A stretch of 64,000 bases of DNA, from assembly GCF_017654505.1 (NCBI RefSeq), contig NC_054549.1:23870969-23934968 (forward strand). Reading direction: 5' to 3'. The notes below the pieces were generated by a model. That model made no database searches, was not told the origin of the DNA, and saw nothing but the letters and a program-made list of their open reading frames with translations. Shown here piece after piece: positions 45,643 to 64,000 of the stretch. Each line of letters starts with the position of its first letter. Position 1 is the first letter of the stretch. The translations under genes and the position numbers were made by a program. The DNA is from Polyodon spathula (taxonomy: Eukaryota > Chordata > Actinopteri > Acipenseriformes > Polyodontidae).

Positions 45643-47335
45643 GTACTGGCATTGCATTTGATCAGATTACAGGACAGCTGTTCAATTGATCAGCTTCTCC
45701 GAATGCAGTCTTTCTGCATGCATTACATTGTGGTGTTACTGGAACCAAATCAGATTCTGTGGCTCATCCTCATTAAAGGTCCTTTAGTAATTGATTAAAA
45801 CTAAACCCCTTCAAGACCTAGGTGTGCCAAGTGCATGCCCCAACATTAATCCCATTTTTAATCCTATCATCAAATGATGTGCAATATTTAAAAAACAAAA
45901 GACTTATTGGTAAAATGTTGCAAAACTGAACTACATTTTCTTTATCATTTGAGGTATAAACAAAGGAAGGGGAGGTTATTTCAAACTGCATTGTTTTCTC
46001 ATGGTACAACAGCACTCCATCTAAATGTGTCTTTACTTTCGATCAACAAATAACAAACTGTGGAAATATATTTACAAACACATCCACACACCCCAAGGCC
46101 GACTCAAGGCTACAGTGATGAGTGTGATGAGGAAGCGCTAGAAGTGTGCTGACAGGTGTTAGATGAACACTATATACACACGCACTGTAATAAACACTTA
46201 CACTAAACATGTTGACATGCCTTTAGATTGGAAACTGAACCTAAGAAACTGTAACACTGTCCTGCACAAGGCTGCTGGAATTTGGAATTTTAACTTGAAA
46301 GTGAGACATTTTGGTTTGGATTGTATTTATTTATTTAAATATCTTTTTACAGGGTAAAAAAAAAAAAACTGTGAGATGTAACACCTCCTTTACAGTGGTG
46401 AGCTTGCATGTCACATTGCTTCTCTAAACAATGTAACTTAGCAATCAGGCATTTATAAGCAGCCCTGAAATCAGATGGGAGCTGATGTGGAGAGGATATG
46501 TGAGAAGATTGCACATTGCTGAATTGCGGTATTATCTCTGTCCCTGTACCAGCTACTGCAGAGGAATCCTTTAACAAAAATACTGACACCCCAAACTGCT
46601 ATGTAGTGTGTTTTTTTTTTTTTTTTTTTTTTTTTTAAATGCACGGAAGTCTTAATTTTGACGGTACAATACAAAAATGTACAGATCATTTTATACCCTG
46701 ACTAAAGCACCTATACATTTTAATAGGGGGTTCTTATTTCATATTCTCTCAGAAAGCGAAATAAGAGAAATTTATATTGTTCTTTGTACTTTCTTGTAGA
46801 GAACTGTCTACGCTGTTGCCGTGAAACATTCAAGCCATGGAGAGGGTAAGAATGGCACATCACTGAGGGATGGACTGGGTGAGTGTGTGTCTAGTAACTT
46901 ACTCCCTTGTGCCCTGTGTACTGCATTAGACATTTTGGCTTGCATACCAAAAACCAAGAGGACCACATTGCCTTGGCTAATGTAGCAAGTCCTGCTGTAA
47001 AAACACACCTGAATTTGTGAGAACAGTTTGGTACCAAAAAAGCCTAGTTTATACCACAATATTATGTAGAATCCTAACATACGCATACAAAAAAAAAAAA
47101 AAAAAAACTGCAAATAATGTATTACCTACAGTAGAAGTATTAAGTTGCAATTTTTATTCCCTATATATATGTACAGTTACATTTTATACAGGTAAAGCAG
47201 AGAGACCCTACTGTTGCACTCTGACAGAGCCGAGTGTGTGTGTCTGCGATTAGAAGTGTGGAGGAAGGTGGCGGCTGGGGTGTCGCGATGTTAGCAGCAT
47301 GGGGGGGTGAGGACGGTGTGCTCGGGAGGCTGCTG
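45054..47335 (-). other. slmap: Probable SLMAP 3' untranslated region
   Basis: No coding signal. Contains poly-A tracts at 45609-45640 and 47090-47106 and a poly-T run at 46610-46636, with a short tandem duplication near 45220-45270 (TACAGGAAGGTACTCGCACG). Assignment rests only on its position downstream of the last SLMAP exon. Confidence 0.4.
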
Positions 47336-54690
<7,355 letters not shown>

Positions 54691-54771
54691 CTGCAAAGAA
54701 ACAGGCAGGTACAGATCAGCGGGGAGACAACGCACAGCCACTGACTGTGCAGGGAGACACACACAGAACAC

Positions 54772-54792
54772 TGCCCTAACCCTAACCCTAAC
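54772..54792. repeat. Interstitial telomere-like (CCCTAA)3
   Basis: Three CCCTAA units inside a short GC-richer tandem duplication (GGGAGACACACACAGAACAC and TGACTGGGCAGGGAGACACA). Too short to mean a fusion point. Confidence 0.8.
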
Positions 54793-55308
54793 AAAACCCC
54801 TGACTGGGCAGGGAGACACAAACAGAACACAGCCCTATTTGTACTATAATAAACGAACAAATTGAAAATCTCATTTTCAGATGTGACCTGACTGACACAG
54901 CAGTATAAATGAAAGTAACTGAAGCAAACACAATAAATCCATTGATCTTTCCTGCTGTGCACTTCCGTTTAAAACATAGGGCTCAAATGTCCAATTCTAA
55001 AAGACTAAACATGTATTTTCACTTTAAAACGTGCTATATGGCATTGCAGATATCCTGTGTAAGGAACAGAACCTGGGAACCAATGTAACCGATATCATGT
55101 TCTAGAACATGTGTTTCTTTCAAAACTGCAGATTGAGACCTACTGTAAAAAACAACAGGTAAAACGTATGGAATTATTTTGTGCAAGGTATAATTACTTT
55201 ACGAGATGATACAACAATTACATAAAAACACTATATAAAGAATTCATAGAATTTATATCATTGTTCAAAGCCATTACAGATAAGTTAAATAAGGTAAAAT
55301 GGCAAATG
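54793..55308. other. SLMAP intron, no feature recognised
   Basis: AT-rich, with no exon or TE seen before the SINE. Confidence 0.4.
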
Positions 55309-55563
55309 AGGGGGTTCCTGAGTGGCGTGGAGTGCAGGATGCGCCCTATAGCCTGGAGATAGCAGGTTCGAATGCAGGCTATGTCACTGCGGACTGTGAC
55401 TGGGGGTTACTAGGGGGTGATACACAACTGGTTGAGCGCTGCCCGGGTAGGGAGGGCTTAGGTCGGCAAGGCAATCCACGGTTCACCGCGCACCAGCGAC
55501 CTGTGTGGCTGATAGGACGTCTGAAGTGGAGCCATTCAGATCTGTGTTGTCCTCCGGCACTAT
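55309..55563 (+). mobile_element. tRNA-derived SINE
   Basis: Box-A-like TTCCTGAGTGGCGTGG and box-B GGTTCGAATGC at the spacing of a tRNA gene, followed by a 180-bp tRNA-unrelated body (CTGCCCGGGTAGGGAGGGCT, TGTGTTGTCCTCCGGCACTA). The tail is interrupted by the Tc1 terminus at 55564. The head also occurs at 33.4 kb. Confidence 0.82.
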
Positions 55564-56955
55564 ACAGTACCAGTCAAAAGTTTGAGTACACTTGCTGGAA
55601 ACTAGGTATTTTTCGTAATTGACTATTTTGAGTCGTATACGTTTCTGTAAAAACTTGAAAATGAAAACACATGTTACAGTATACAAAACAAAACATAAGG
55701 AGTATCAAAGCAATGTTCAAGAAAATTGAAAATTGTCACTAAATCTTGGATTCCTCAAAATAGCCACCCTTTGCCTTAATAACAGCCTCACTAACACGAG
55801 GCATTCGGTTAACAAGTTTCAGCAGGAAATCACCCAGCATGTCTTCCCAGCTCTTCTGCAGCAATTCCCAGAGATATAGGGCACTTGTGGGTAGCTTTGC
55901 TATGACTCTTCTGTCCACTTCGTCCCATACAAGTTCTATGGGATTGAGGTCTGGAGACTGGGCAGGCCAGGTCATTAGATTGAGTTGTCCTTCACTTTCC
56001 TTCTTCGCTAGATAGTTCTTGCACAACTTTGAGGTGTGTTTTGGGTCATTATCTTGCTGAAGAATGAAGGACTGCTCAACTAGCCGTAATCCTGATGGAA
56101 TGGCATGCTTCTGAAGTATGTTACGATAGCCATGCTGGTTGAGCTTGCCATGGACTTGGTAAAGATCACCAACTCTGTCATCAGCAAAGGAACCCCAGAC
56201 CATAACACTGCCTCCTCCATGCTTGACAGTGGGAACCAGACATGCAGAATCTATGCGCTCACCCTCTCTGCGTCTTACAAATACTCAAATACTGCGGTTG
56301 GACCCAAATATTTCAAATTTTGTCTCATCGGTCCATAAGACCGACTTCCACTCCTCAAACGTCCAGTTTCTGTGTTTTTTGGCCCTGGCAAGTCTCTTCC
56401 TCTTATTCTGCACTCTTAACAATGGTTTCTTTACAGCAATTCTTTCAGTTAGGCCAGCTTCACGCAGTCTCCTCTGAACAGTTGATGCTGACACATCTGT
56501 ACTTCTAGTAGCATTTAGCTGAGCTTGTATTTCAGGGGCAGTTGATCGCCGGTTTCGCAGACTTGTCACTTGAATGAACTTGTTCTCTGATTCTGAGGTC
56601 ACCCTTGGCTTGCCTGACCTTGTTTTTGGTCCTCATGAGTGCCATTTTCTTCAAATCATTTGATGGTCTTGGCCATAGCAGTTACAGACACTTGCAAAGT
56701 TCATGTGATTTGTCTTAAAGATTGACCTTCATTTCTTAAAGTAATTACAGACTTTTTATTTTGCTTAACTGAGCATATTTTGCCATTTTCTGCTCCCTTA
56801 CATTCAGGAATGACTGTTAACAATAATTGGTGACAAAAGGTTAATTAGGTAACATGCTAGTTAACTCAGAGAACATCTAACAAAGACTTTTATACTTAGG
56901 CCAGTGTTCTAACACCGTGTTATATACATTTCAGACTTTTAACTGACTTGGGCTT
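55564..56955 (-). mobile_element. Tc1-like transposon of the CAGTACCAGTCAAAAGTTTG family
   Basis: One terminus is CAGTACCAGTCAAAAGTTTG at 55566. The other is a degraded inverse (CAGACTTTTAACTGACTTG) near 56935-56955. The body is 1.39 kb. This terminus and transposase belong to a family that is abundant in salmonids and other fish. Confidence 0.92.
55739..56800 (-). pseudogene. Tc1 transposase, few breaks
   Basis: Minus frame 56602-56285 carries the second DNA-binding helix region and VLWTDETKFEIFGSNRSI. After a small break near 56280 the frame 56203-55739 continues [60 protein letters not shown] and ends KAKGGYFEESKI-stop. All three catalytic blocks are present and the C-terminus is intact. 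The N-terminus above about 56620 is frameshifted. Confidence 0.9.
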
Positions 56956-57149
56956 CAGAATGAAATCCCTTTGCTTTGGGTGACCATTTCATTGAAATTG
57001 ACAAGATTTACATTTTCAGTTAAAATAAAATTTTTGCCGGGGGTGTTGCAGCGGTGAACTGGGATAAAAAAATAATAATTGGACATTCCAAAAATAAGGA
57101 GAAAACCGGGGTAAAACCACTGATGATGAAATTTCAAATCAATAAATAA

Positions 57150-57710
57150 GAAGCACTGAGGTCATGTTAATTGGTTAAATACAGGTTTCACTTAAATAAG
57201 GAGAGCAGCACTGTTTCAAGGAGGATGCTGGCAAGGATCCCTTTAATAAAGACTGTAGCCCAGTGTGATGTACTATATTGATTGAAGTAATCAGCACAAA
57301 TGCCAGATATCTCAATCCAGGGCTTGGGAATATTAGGTTCCGTTGCACTACTCACATTGAAACACTCTGAGACAGACAGGGTTTCAAAGTGTGTCCTTGC
57401 GTTAAACAACTGGCTGTTCTAGAAGCAATACTCAAATGCCAATGACAAGCCAAAGAGTGGCATCTTCATACTGTAGAGGTTCACAGGACCTACGTTAAGA
57501 AAAATCTTTAGCAACATCTGGAAATGATCACCAGCATAGCCTTTTCATTTTTATCAATGTTGTTACTCTGTTAAGAGCCAGCTACAAACACTCCAAAAGA
57601 AGCATTCTTAAATGTCAATGTTCTACTGTACAGGGGATCAAATGAGAAAATGGGAGGAGTGGCAAAATGTTCTCCCCAAATAAGATTATACTTAAACCCT
57701 TATTATTAAA
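57150..57710 (-). pseudogene. Unidentified protein-like relic
   Basis: Three adjoining minus-strand segments read like protein, not random AT-rich frames. From 57700 downward: IWGEHFATPPIFSFDPLYSR and TLTFKNASFGVFVAGS; then GDHFQMLLKIFLNVGPVNLY and MKMPLFGLSLAFEYCF; then FETLSVSECFNVSSATEPNI and PKPWIEISGICADYFNQYST. They are separated by stops and frameshifts. No family recognised; it may be a decayed retrocopy. It does not resemble SLMAP. Confidence 0.3.
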
Positions 57711-58079
57711 TGCTAGTGGTGTAACAATACACTAATGTCATAATACACCGCTTGCAATATGATCTGTGTCACGATACACGTGATGGTCAGAATGGGCTAA
57801 TTGTATAATGCACAAGAAGATCAAATGATTATTTATTGAAGGACTATTTTGTAAAAGACCAAACTTAAATGAGATAAACACACTTATTCTTCATTCAAGA
57901 ACCACTGTAACGTACTATGAGCTATGTTGTGCTTTTAGTCTTGTATTGCAATACAAATGACATAAACCTTTTAACGATACATCACAAAGAAAGCATCACA
58001 ATTCATCGATGCATCATGCATCATTACACCCCTATTAAACTCCGAGAACCCAAATGAAAGTGGCCACTGGAACAAACTG

Positions 58080-58517
58080 GAGAGCACCGAGCATACGGAA
58101 GCGCTAGTCCAGGACCGAGAACGGCCGGGAGAGAGAAACCCGAACGAAAGAGAAAACAGAGAGAAACACAGGGATAGCGGGGAAACCGTGGGCCGTGAGT
58201 GTAAGTGGGTGACCCGGGTCATGCGGGTAGCGACGAGCGGGGTAACGCTGCCAAGTGCAGCACCTTTCATTTGTAGTTTTTGTTACTGTGTTTTATTTTC
58301 CCTTTTTCTTTCGACACTTGTTTTCATTATTATTTTGAGCACCTGCAAGTGCGCCTGCCTTTGGATCGCTTACCAGCATTGGTATTCCTGTAGTCCTGTC
58401 TATCATCGCTGATACAAATCATTGAGCCAGAGAAACTGTATTAATAAAACTGTGCGGTGTTTCGAGTACACCTTTGTCTCCCGTGTGTCAGTGAATTACC
58501 CACCACCCTTCCACAGA
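58080..58517 (+). mobile_element. LTR-like fragment
   Basis: GC-richer block (GTGGGCCGTGAGTGTAAGTG) followed by a T-rich stretch and GTATTAATAAAACTGTGCGG. It ends ACCCACCACCCTTCCACA, the usual layout of an LTR 3' half. The 5' end is not defined. Confidence 0.45.
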
Positions 58518-59384
58518 CATGCATTCACATACATGCATTAACTTGTCTACCTCAAAATCTTTAGGAAAAGTAAAATAATTGCTCTGTATCTCAAATATAT
58601 TTAGATCCTGTGTCATTGTATTTCCTTTTGAGAAAAGCATACTTGCACATACTGTGCCCGAGGTAGTTTCAGTTCTAACTGCTTATACCTAAAGTAAAAA
58701 CAGACATGTCTATTCTGCAGAAACCTTTAAAACCAAAAGAATTATAAAATCAGCAAAAGGCCCACTCTACAAAACCAACCATTAATAAAACTGACAACCT
58801 AATTATGAAAAGCAGTGGTTACTTTGTTAATGTTCAGTAATCATTTGCCATCAATCCCTGCCCTTAAATTAGCTGCTGGAGCATAACCTGACAAACACAA
58901 GAAACTTTTCATTTTCAAAGAATTTGAGAGAAACTAACAATCCAGTGGGCTTTTTTCCTCCTCATTTGCAGATTTACTGAGCAGACATCATTGGTATGAT
59001 ATTACTAGTCTGCACCGCTCCAATGTAGAACACTCTTTCTGTGGCAGCGTGAAGCTCTGAGCACGTTCCTCAAATATACAGTATCACATAATGCAGGGGA
59101 AGTCAGCTTGTCATACATCTCACAATCACTGTGCAACGATATCCACATTGACAGCTTTCCACTGCTATAACCTTTAGGATAAGTAAGGAACCCAAGTAGG
59201 GCACAGAACTTGTTGTAAAGCATACTTTGAATTCTTGCTGTTCTTACGCGCGAGAGGTAATAAAACAAACCTTAACTAAATGCTCTGCATGCTAGTGACA
59301 TCACTGAAAGTGACATCACATCACTGAATTGCATGGTCATAATAAGAGCACTAGTGGCATGATTTATGACCAAAAAGTCACAGA
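58518..59384. other. SLMAP intron, no feature recognised
   Basis: Nothing recognised. A short duplication AGTGACATCACATCACTG lies near 59300. Confidence 0.35.
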
Positions 59385-59905
59385 TTAAAGAGGGGTAACT
59401 TCATACAGAAAATAATTGATTGCATAAATATTCACCCCCTTTGCTATGACACACCTAAATAAGCTCTGGTGCAACCAATTGTCTTAATAAGTTAGTTGAA
59501 TTGTGTGCAATTAAGGTGTTTCACATGATTTCAGGTTAAATATCCTGCAGTTGGTTAGTACATTTCCTAACAAAAACTACATCATGAAGACAAAGGAACA
59601 TTCAAAGCTAATCCAGAATAAGGTTCCTCAAAAGCACCAATCAGGGGTAAGATATAAGAACATTTCCAAGGCAAAGAATATCCCCCGGAGCACAGTAAAG
59701 TCCTTTATTAAAAAATTGAGAGAATGTGTCACAACTGTGAATTTGTTTACAGGCTGTCCTCAAAAACTGATTATCTGGGCGTTAAGGGCACTAGTCAGGG
59801 AGGCCACCAAGAAGCCTATGGCAAATCCATTTTGACTCCATGTTATAACACAATAAAATGTGGAAAAGTCCAAAGGGGGTGAATGCTTTTGACAGCCACT
59901 GTAAT
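59385..59905 (+). mobile_element. Internally deleted Tc1 (non-autonomous)
   Basis: 5' end TGCATAAATATTCACCCCCT and 3' end AAAGGGGGTGAATGCTTTTGACAGCCACTGTA are inverted partners. Between them are the Tc1 5' UTR and a frame 59583-59835 with the transposase N-terminus (HQSGVRYKNISKAKNIPRST, then VREATKKPMANPF). The whole catalytic domain is absent. At about 0.5 kb it is a derivative that would need another element's enzyme. Confidence 0.82.
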
Positions 59906-61796
59906 ACTACAATTTATGTAATGTATGATAATGCCCCGTAGTATGATAATGCCCCGCACCTGTAGTAAAGTTACATTCGTTGTAACCAGAGATTACTTAT
60001 GTTCTAGAAATGTGAATGAAATGGTTTCAATGTATTTAAAATCTTGACATTTTCTTTGAACTGATTAATCAGAGCATGTATCTTAAGCCTCTGTGTGCCG
60101 AGAAGTTACAACAATGGTCTACCCCAACACATTCAGACTGGGAAGATTCAAATCCCGTTCCAGAAAGTGGGAAATCCTGGGTTATACTTCTGGGCCGATT
60201 AATACAATACGTCAGGCGCAGACAGCTATCACCATTTGCTCTACGAAGAACGCATCGTGTCCAAGCCATTTTGATTTCACAAAGTTATCGCAGCTGTTTG
60301 GAGTCCAAAGTGATACTGGGGGGGGGGGGGATGTGTGTGCAATGGTCTCAACTGCACCTAAGTCCATTTCCGTTTTTTCTGAGACCTCTTTAAATGACTA
60401 AAGGCAAAAAATATAGAGATGGCGTCTAATCTATTGGGATAAGAAAAGAAAACGTAGCAAAGTAGTACTGGCGGACTGCCAATCAAAACATAAATTCGTA
60501 AGTCAGACCTAAGAGATTGTCTATCTGGAAGCAGGACGCAGAGCGAGAGCTCTGGCAAAAGTTCTGTATTAAGGTCATGTGATTGTTCTCAAAATTTAAA
60601 TTCAATTTAAAAAAGACAATATGTCAAATCCGCTACCAAAGAACAAATCAGGTTGTGCAAAGCGTAAATAGCAAAAAAGACAGCTATAGCTTTGGGCTGT
60701 TTGTTTTGCTTCCATAGTTTTGGGTTATTTGATTTTTTTTTTTTTTTTTTACCTATCTTGCTACGGTTTCGAGAAATAACCTTGTCTTATACACTACGGA
60801 AGAGCACTAGGAAAGAAAGACGAGAAAATAAATGGGAGTAACTCCACAGACAGACCGACGGCAGGTCCTGAGTCAGACACTGATGCAGTTCTCATTAAAC
60901 CTGCAAAAGACCGGCAAAATGTAAATCTACCCTCTTATTCTTTGCCTTTCCTTTGGCTTCTTTAAATAATAATAATAAAAAAAAACCTCCCCGCCCACTA
61001 CTCAGCACGTATGTTTTCAGAGTAATAAACGCGACAAAAAAAAAAAAAAAAAAAAAAACTTAGAGAAAAGACTAGCGGTAGACTGCATTTCAGGATCAGA
61101 TTTTGCTTATTAAATTGTCAATTTAATTGAATTTTAAATAATGCCATCAGACCTTGGAAGTGTTGTTTTTTTTTTTTTTTTTTTTTACAAAATAACAAAA
61201 TACCACCAACCTGCGGGATCATTTAGGTATGAAAGATGATTACTTATATTACTTTTGTTTACTGAAATACGCAGTGTTTAAGCAAAGTAAATGACAAATA
61301 ACTATAAAGGGAGTTAATGGGAGTTTTCTCTTTATTCGTATTAAGGGAAAATACAATGCAATTGATATTAAGAAAAGCATAAGAGACAATGATTGAAATA
61401 GAATGTTTAAAATGTTTGGTTATTATCATAACCCTGGTTATCTGAAACAGAAATATTAACCGCCACTAACGGGTTATTCACTTTAAAAGAACCCAAGAAC
61501 TGAAGCATGTATGCCAACAAACTCTCGCGGGAGTGCATGACGCAGTGTGAGTTGCCCAAATAAAAGCACATTGTGGCCATTTGCAAATTCTCTTTTACTT
61601 TTGAGTCTCGTGGCTCCGCAGCGACCGTGAAGACTGATGGTTAACATTTTTATTTCAGAGAACCAGTGTTATGAAACGAAATATAAACCATCAAGTTTAT
61701 ATTTACAGTAAATATACCAAATCTGTCGTGAAGACAGGCGCAACTTTTCTGAGCTAATGGTGCTAGCTGTCCTAAGGTAACTAGGTTATCCATCGA
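59906..61796. other. SLMAP intron or flank, no gene recognised
   Basis: Contains poly-G at 60319-60330, poly-T/A tracts at 60730, 61037 and 61166, and a more complex stretch at 60070-60330 whose frames are open on both strands but unrecognised. The 61.5-61.7 kb part (GAGTCTCGTGGCTCCGCAGC) may be the terminal region of the adjoining DIRS copy. Confidence 0.35.
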
Positions 61797-62905
61797 TCAA
61801 TCCATGGTTGAGGGAACAGCCTCCCAAGCAGCCCTCAGCACCTGTAATCCAAATCCAGGGTACAACGGATCCACAATGTTCATCCTGTAAAACCTCGTGA
61901 ACATATGGGGAGTTGCCCATACCGCTACATTGCATATGTCTGTGACAGATACACCCTGGAACATCACCCAAGAAGTGGCCTGCCCCCTAGTGGAATGGCC
62001 AGCTATCTTCAACGGCGGGGGCAACTTGGAAAGTTGATACGCCATCTTCAGTCTTTGTCAGCTGCCGAGATAGGTGCTGTTTCGACAGCCTGCCCTTGGG
62101 ACTGAGAGCCGGAGCAAACAAAGAGTTGCTCTTATTGGCGGCAACTTTTTTCCTCTCCACACAGCATGCCAGTGCCCTGTCAGTATGACAGTGTGTGGAG
62201 CATCCCGTCTCTGTAGGATTGGAAAGGGGGAGGGTGAAAGGCCTCCAATTCCAGAGTGATTGACCTGAAAAGCCGAAATTGTCTTCGGTAAAAACGCAGT
62301 GTTGGTCCGGGAGTGTCACTCGTGACCTCCCTTGTATAAAAAACAAACAAACTTTAGCCACAGATAGTGCCTGTAACTCAATTACTCGCTTTGCGGAAGT
62401 GACAACTCCAAAAAAGCTGTTTTAAAAAACAAGAATTTGAGCTCTGAGGACTGCATGGGCTCAAAAGGTGGTTTCGTGAATGCATTCAGCACGACATTCA
62501 ACCACCAGTGAGGAACAACGTCCCTTTTCTGGGGACAAAGTCTCCTAGCCCCTTTCAGAAACTATGCCGCAAGGAAATGTGCTCCTGGGGAGACCGAGTC
62601 AATCTTAACATGGCAAGTTGAAACAGCTGCCAGGTAAATGTTTAAACTTGAAGGGCTCTTCCCTTCACCCAACAGGTCTTGCAAGAACTGCAAGATTACT
62701 GTTATTTGACATGTCGTGGGATCTTCACCCCGCGACAGACACTTCGTCTGAAAAATGTTGAGGCAGCCCTAGCATTGTATAGGGTGTCAATCACCCTATT
62801 AGACAGACCAAGACGGCTCAAATGCAGCCGCTCAGGGGCAAAACCTAGAGCTGCAGGCTCGATGGGTTGTGGTACCACAGACTGCCCTGCACCTAATACG
62901 AGGAA
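61797..62905 (-). pseudogene. DIRS-type tyrosine recombinase, decayed
   Basis: Read from 62905 downward: PERLHLSRLGLSNRVIDTLY and NARAASTFFRRS (N-terminal core-binding part); LNAFTKPPFEPMQSSELKFL; VTSAKRVIELQALSVAKVC (the SAKR motif with the catalytic arginine); RALACCVERKKVAANKSNSL; and AGHSTRGQATSWVMFQGVSV (HxxR). Last is ICNVAVWATPHMFTRFYRMN, with the tyrosine nucleophile. Several frameshifts and stops separate the pieces. DIRS elements are retrotransposons that integrate with this enzyme instead of a DDE integrase; the RT/RNase H part was not seen. Confidence 0.85.
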
Positions 62906-62945
62906 CAGGAAGGACCGGGAGATTGTCCCTTCAAATAGAAGAGTT

Positions 62946-63365
62946 TGTGAGTGTTTTGTTTGTTTGTGTGTTTAGTACAAAACGTTAGTACAGCTAAGCA
63001 CGAATCCGGAGCTGTCGCCTTGGGCCAGCACTAAACTGGATCATCACTGCACTTTTCACTCACTGTCTTTAATAAATTTTCACCCACCATGAGCACTACA
63101 GCACGCACCCGGACTGGTGACTTTGTCTTGTATTACTGTGGGGCGGATAAATACCGTGTTATTATTTTGGTTGTGAAGAACCGTTTGTGTAAATACCCTC
63201 TGTGCTTTACGCATAGGTGTGTATTGCAAGAGCTTTATTGTTTTGGTCACCAGACCGGGAATTACAAAATAAAGTCTTTCTAACTGGATTACAATTGCCT
63301 GGCTGTGATTATTCCTGCACTGCATCACCCACCACCTGCACACAATCAGCAGCCACTTTGCCACA
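62946..63365 (+). mobile_element. LTR-like element
   Basis: Begins TGTGAGTGTTTTG and ends CAGCCACTTTGCCACA. AATAAATTTTCACCC and AAATAAAGTCTTTC supply poly(A) signals, followed by GCACTGCATCACCCACCACC. About 420 bp, TG...CA ends; no target duplication seen. It could be a solo LTR, or part of the adjacent DIRS copy. Confidence 0.5.
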
Positions 63366-64000
63366 ATCCCTTAGAGGTGAGAACTAAGGCTTCAAGCTAC
63401 ATTCTCTTACATCTTAACACTATGCAACATGACAGATTAAAGCTGCTTCCTGGAATCTTCCTGTCTTGTAGATCAAATATACCTACAGCATAGGAAGTAA
63501 TTGGTTGTATCTTCTTCTGAGATTCAGTGTCGATAAAACCAGTCAGTCTCATTTGTTTTGTTTTAAATGTGGATTGTATTAATTCTGGAGAGCCTCCAAA
63601 CGTTGCAGGCATTCTTAATTCACACCAGCAGCTGTCTTGAAGAGCATGTTCACATGACAGCATTGTCAAAGGGACTGTGCCCCTTTCAAAACAGATAGTT
63701 ACATGTAGGCTTGGTTGCAAAATATCACTCTGAAAGAAATAAAAAGAATCCACTTAAATATGAGGAAAACCCTGTTGCTTCTACAGGGCTTACACTGGCT
63801 GTGTGTTATTAACAGAAGTAATGTGATGCTCAATGTTCCTTTTACAGAACTTCATCTCAGTGATACATCATTGCAAGGTATAGTCCCTTAAAGATCACTC
63901 AATAAATTCTAAACTGGAATTGTTTATCTAGGCCAGCCCTACCCTGCCTCTCACAAGAACTTAGGGTAGCATGCAAGAGTATGGCTTCAATTAGGTTCTG
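63366..64000. other. No gene recognised to the window end
   Basis: A minus frame at 63753-63397 (118 codons) is open but shows no family likeness and no splice context. I treat it as chance. Confidence 0.35.

Noticed and set aside
54772..54792. (CCCTAA)3 as evidence of a chromosome fusion
   Set aside because: Only three units inside a local tandem duplication in a SLMAP intron.
55309..55390. Possible tRNA gene
   Set aside because: Box A and box B are present, but the acceptor stem does not close and a SINE body follows, so it is a SINE head.
60069..60401. Overlapping frames on both strands as an alternative SLMAP first exon
   Set aside because: No similarity to SLMAP, no clear donor, and composition does not support a promoter.
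63397..63753. 118-codon minus frame as an upstream SLMAP exon
   Set aside because: Does not resemble any SLMAP segment I know and has no splice context.

Overview
This is vertebrate nuclear DNA: AT-rich, with short exons bounded by GT/AG sites in long introns, and with many Tc1, L2/CR1, DIRS, LTR and SINE copies. The repeat set points to a ray-finned fish. The LINE that occurs three times here and the tRNA-derived SINE recall sturgeon or paddlefish genomes, but that placement is from memory and tentative. Three conserved genes can be read by eye, and all three lie together on human 3p14.3.

Layout. (1) 3061-10598, + strand: PDHB, the E1-beta subunit of mitochondrial pyruvate dehydrogenase, in eight exons covering the mature protein; the leader exons were not found. 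A Tc1 element and a CR1/L2-like LINE sit in its introns. (2) 10.6-20.4 kb: gene-poor spacer with two minisatellites, a second copy of a Tc1 family also present at 1.0-2.0 kb, and a composite direct/inverted repeat. (3) 20450-31520, - strand: ABHD6, the membrane monoacylglycerol/lysophospholipid hydrolase, complete at 336 residues with S148, D278 and H306 in place, plus a probable 5' non-coding exon near 39.3 kb. Its introns hold at least six minisatellite arrays; in two cases the tandemly copied segment carries the splice acceptor of the adjacent exon. (4) 39.5-47.3 kb: promoter flank, a Tc1 relic cut off by a LINE, a solo LTR piece and a probable SLMAP 3' UTR. (5) 47336-54690, - strand: the 3' half of SLMAP, a tail-anchored coiled-coil protein. 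Six coiled-coil exons are followed by two alternative tail-anchor exons, each with its own stop. (6) 54.7-64 kb: probably SLMAP intron, filled with a SINE, Tc1 elements, LTRs and a decayed DIRS tyrosine recombinase.

The three genes are not an operon and act separately: mitochondrial pyruvate oxidation (PDHB), endocannabinoid/monoglyceride hydrolysis (ABHD6) and membrane-anchored scaffolding (SLMAP). Human order has PXK and RPP14 between PDHB and ABHD6, and DNASE1L3 and FLNB between ABHD6 and SLMAP. None of these was seen here, so the block looks condensed. The most unusual signal is the amplification of splice acceptors inside ABHD6 introns.
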